From NCBI GenBank assembly GCA_964454975.1, contig CAYVVD010000001.1:206104-270103 (forward strand): a stretch of DNA of 64,000 nucleotides, read 5' to 3'. Below, one piece after another: positions 63,754 through 64,000 of the stretch; the stretch's first letter is position 1; every line of letters starts with the position of its first letter. The notes under the pieces were generated by a model that worked only from the letters and a program-made list of their open reading frames with translations, had not been told where the DNA came from and did no database searches. A program made the position numbers and the translations under genes. Source of the stretch: CAYVVD01 sp964454975. GTDB taxonomy: Bacteria; Bacteroidota; Ignavibacteria; Kapaibacteriales; UBA2268.

Positions 63754-64000
63754 AACTGATGTGCTGATGCGGTTATGTGCTAATCTGCTGATGCGCATAG
63801 CTGTCATTCCTGAGCAGAGCAAATCTTGGCGAACGTCTTGCGTATATGAAAAGTAGCGGTTTAAAAACCACTAACTTTTCAGTTTAGCACAAAGATAATT
63901 AAAAAGCAGAAACTTTCGATTAAACACTTCACCCGCTATTGCTTTTATACAATGTTGTATGCCCGTGCTTTCTTTTCGGTCGGTCAGGGTTGGCTTTGCA
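63754..64000. other. Non-coding end of window with decayed repeats
   Basis: 247 bases with no gene. Contains GATGTGCTGATG-like runs (63758-63795), a TGTCATTCCTGAGC unit at 63802, and at the end CACCCGCTATTG...CAATGTTGTATGCCCGTGC (63928-63969), a pattern that could be the edge of a repeat or cassette continuing beyond the window. Confidence 0.5.

Overview
The window looks like chromosomal DNA of a free-living, Gram-negative member of the Bacteroidota/FCB group, possibly the Ignavibacteria/Kapabacteria side (inference). Evidence: type IX secretion (T9SS) C-terminal sorting domains on giant extracellular proteins; Bacteroidetes-type promoters (TTTG-N19/20-TAnnTTTG) before serA and nusA; lineage-typical families such as DUF3078 and DUF5683; MenA (menaquinone) and complex I subunits; roughly 40% G+C by eye. 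I see no rRNA, tRNA, CRISPR array, prophage or intact insertion sequence.

Layout. 0-2.5 kb: the 3' end of a T9SS surface protein and a frameshifted DUF559 gene relic. 2.5-9.8 kb: central carbon and serine metabolism (serC, pyk, serA, a DUF1015 protein) around a TauE-like exporter and a CPBP protease; two long intergenic regions carry a diverged duplication of the tauE 5' region. 9.8-16.4 kb, mostly minus strand: di-heme peroxidase lipoprotein, rpe, Lon-like protease, outer-membrane barrel, acidic lipoprotein. 16.5-27.9 kb: DUF3078 barrel plus MscS channel, then three consecutive 1,040-1,070-residue Asp-box/T9SS proteins. 28-32.8 kb: ruvA, a HisA-like protein that has lost its catalytic residues, and an isolated nuoG-nuoH-nuoI block. 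32.9-45.2 kb: DUF1330, M2-like peptidase lipoprotein, DnaJ, a fourth Asp-box protein, double-OmpA protein, menA, a second CPBP protease, prohibitin, AlkD-like protein. 45.2-54.4 kb: PDZ-GAF-SpoIIE phosphatase, DUF5683, POT-type transporter and two S9 peptidases. 54.5-63.8 kb: the conserved nusA-infB-rbfA-truB-ribF-rpsO-pnp translation/RNA cluster.

How the genes may work together. Secreted Asp-box proteins, exported M2 and S9 peptidases and a POT-type peptide transporter suggest a peptide-scavenging life style. SerA and SerC give phosphoserine; no serB is visible, and the DUF1015 protein directly downstream of serA is a candidate for a serine/phosphoserine step. Most genes are housekeeping or lineage-typical. 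The points most worth a second look are the DUF1015 protein, the HisA-like pseudoenzyme in the ruvA operon, the duplicated tauE leader, the promoter-plus-terminator leader of nusA, and two families of dispersed intergenic palindromes.
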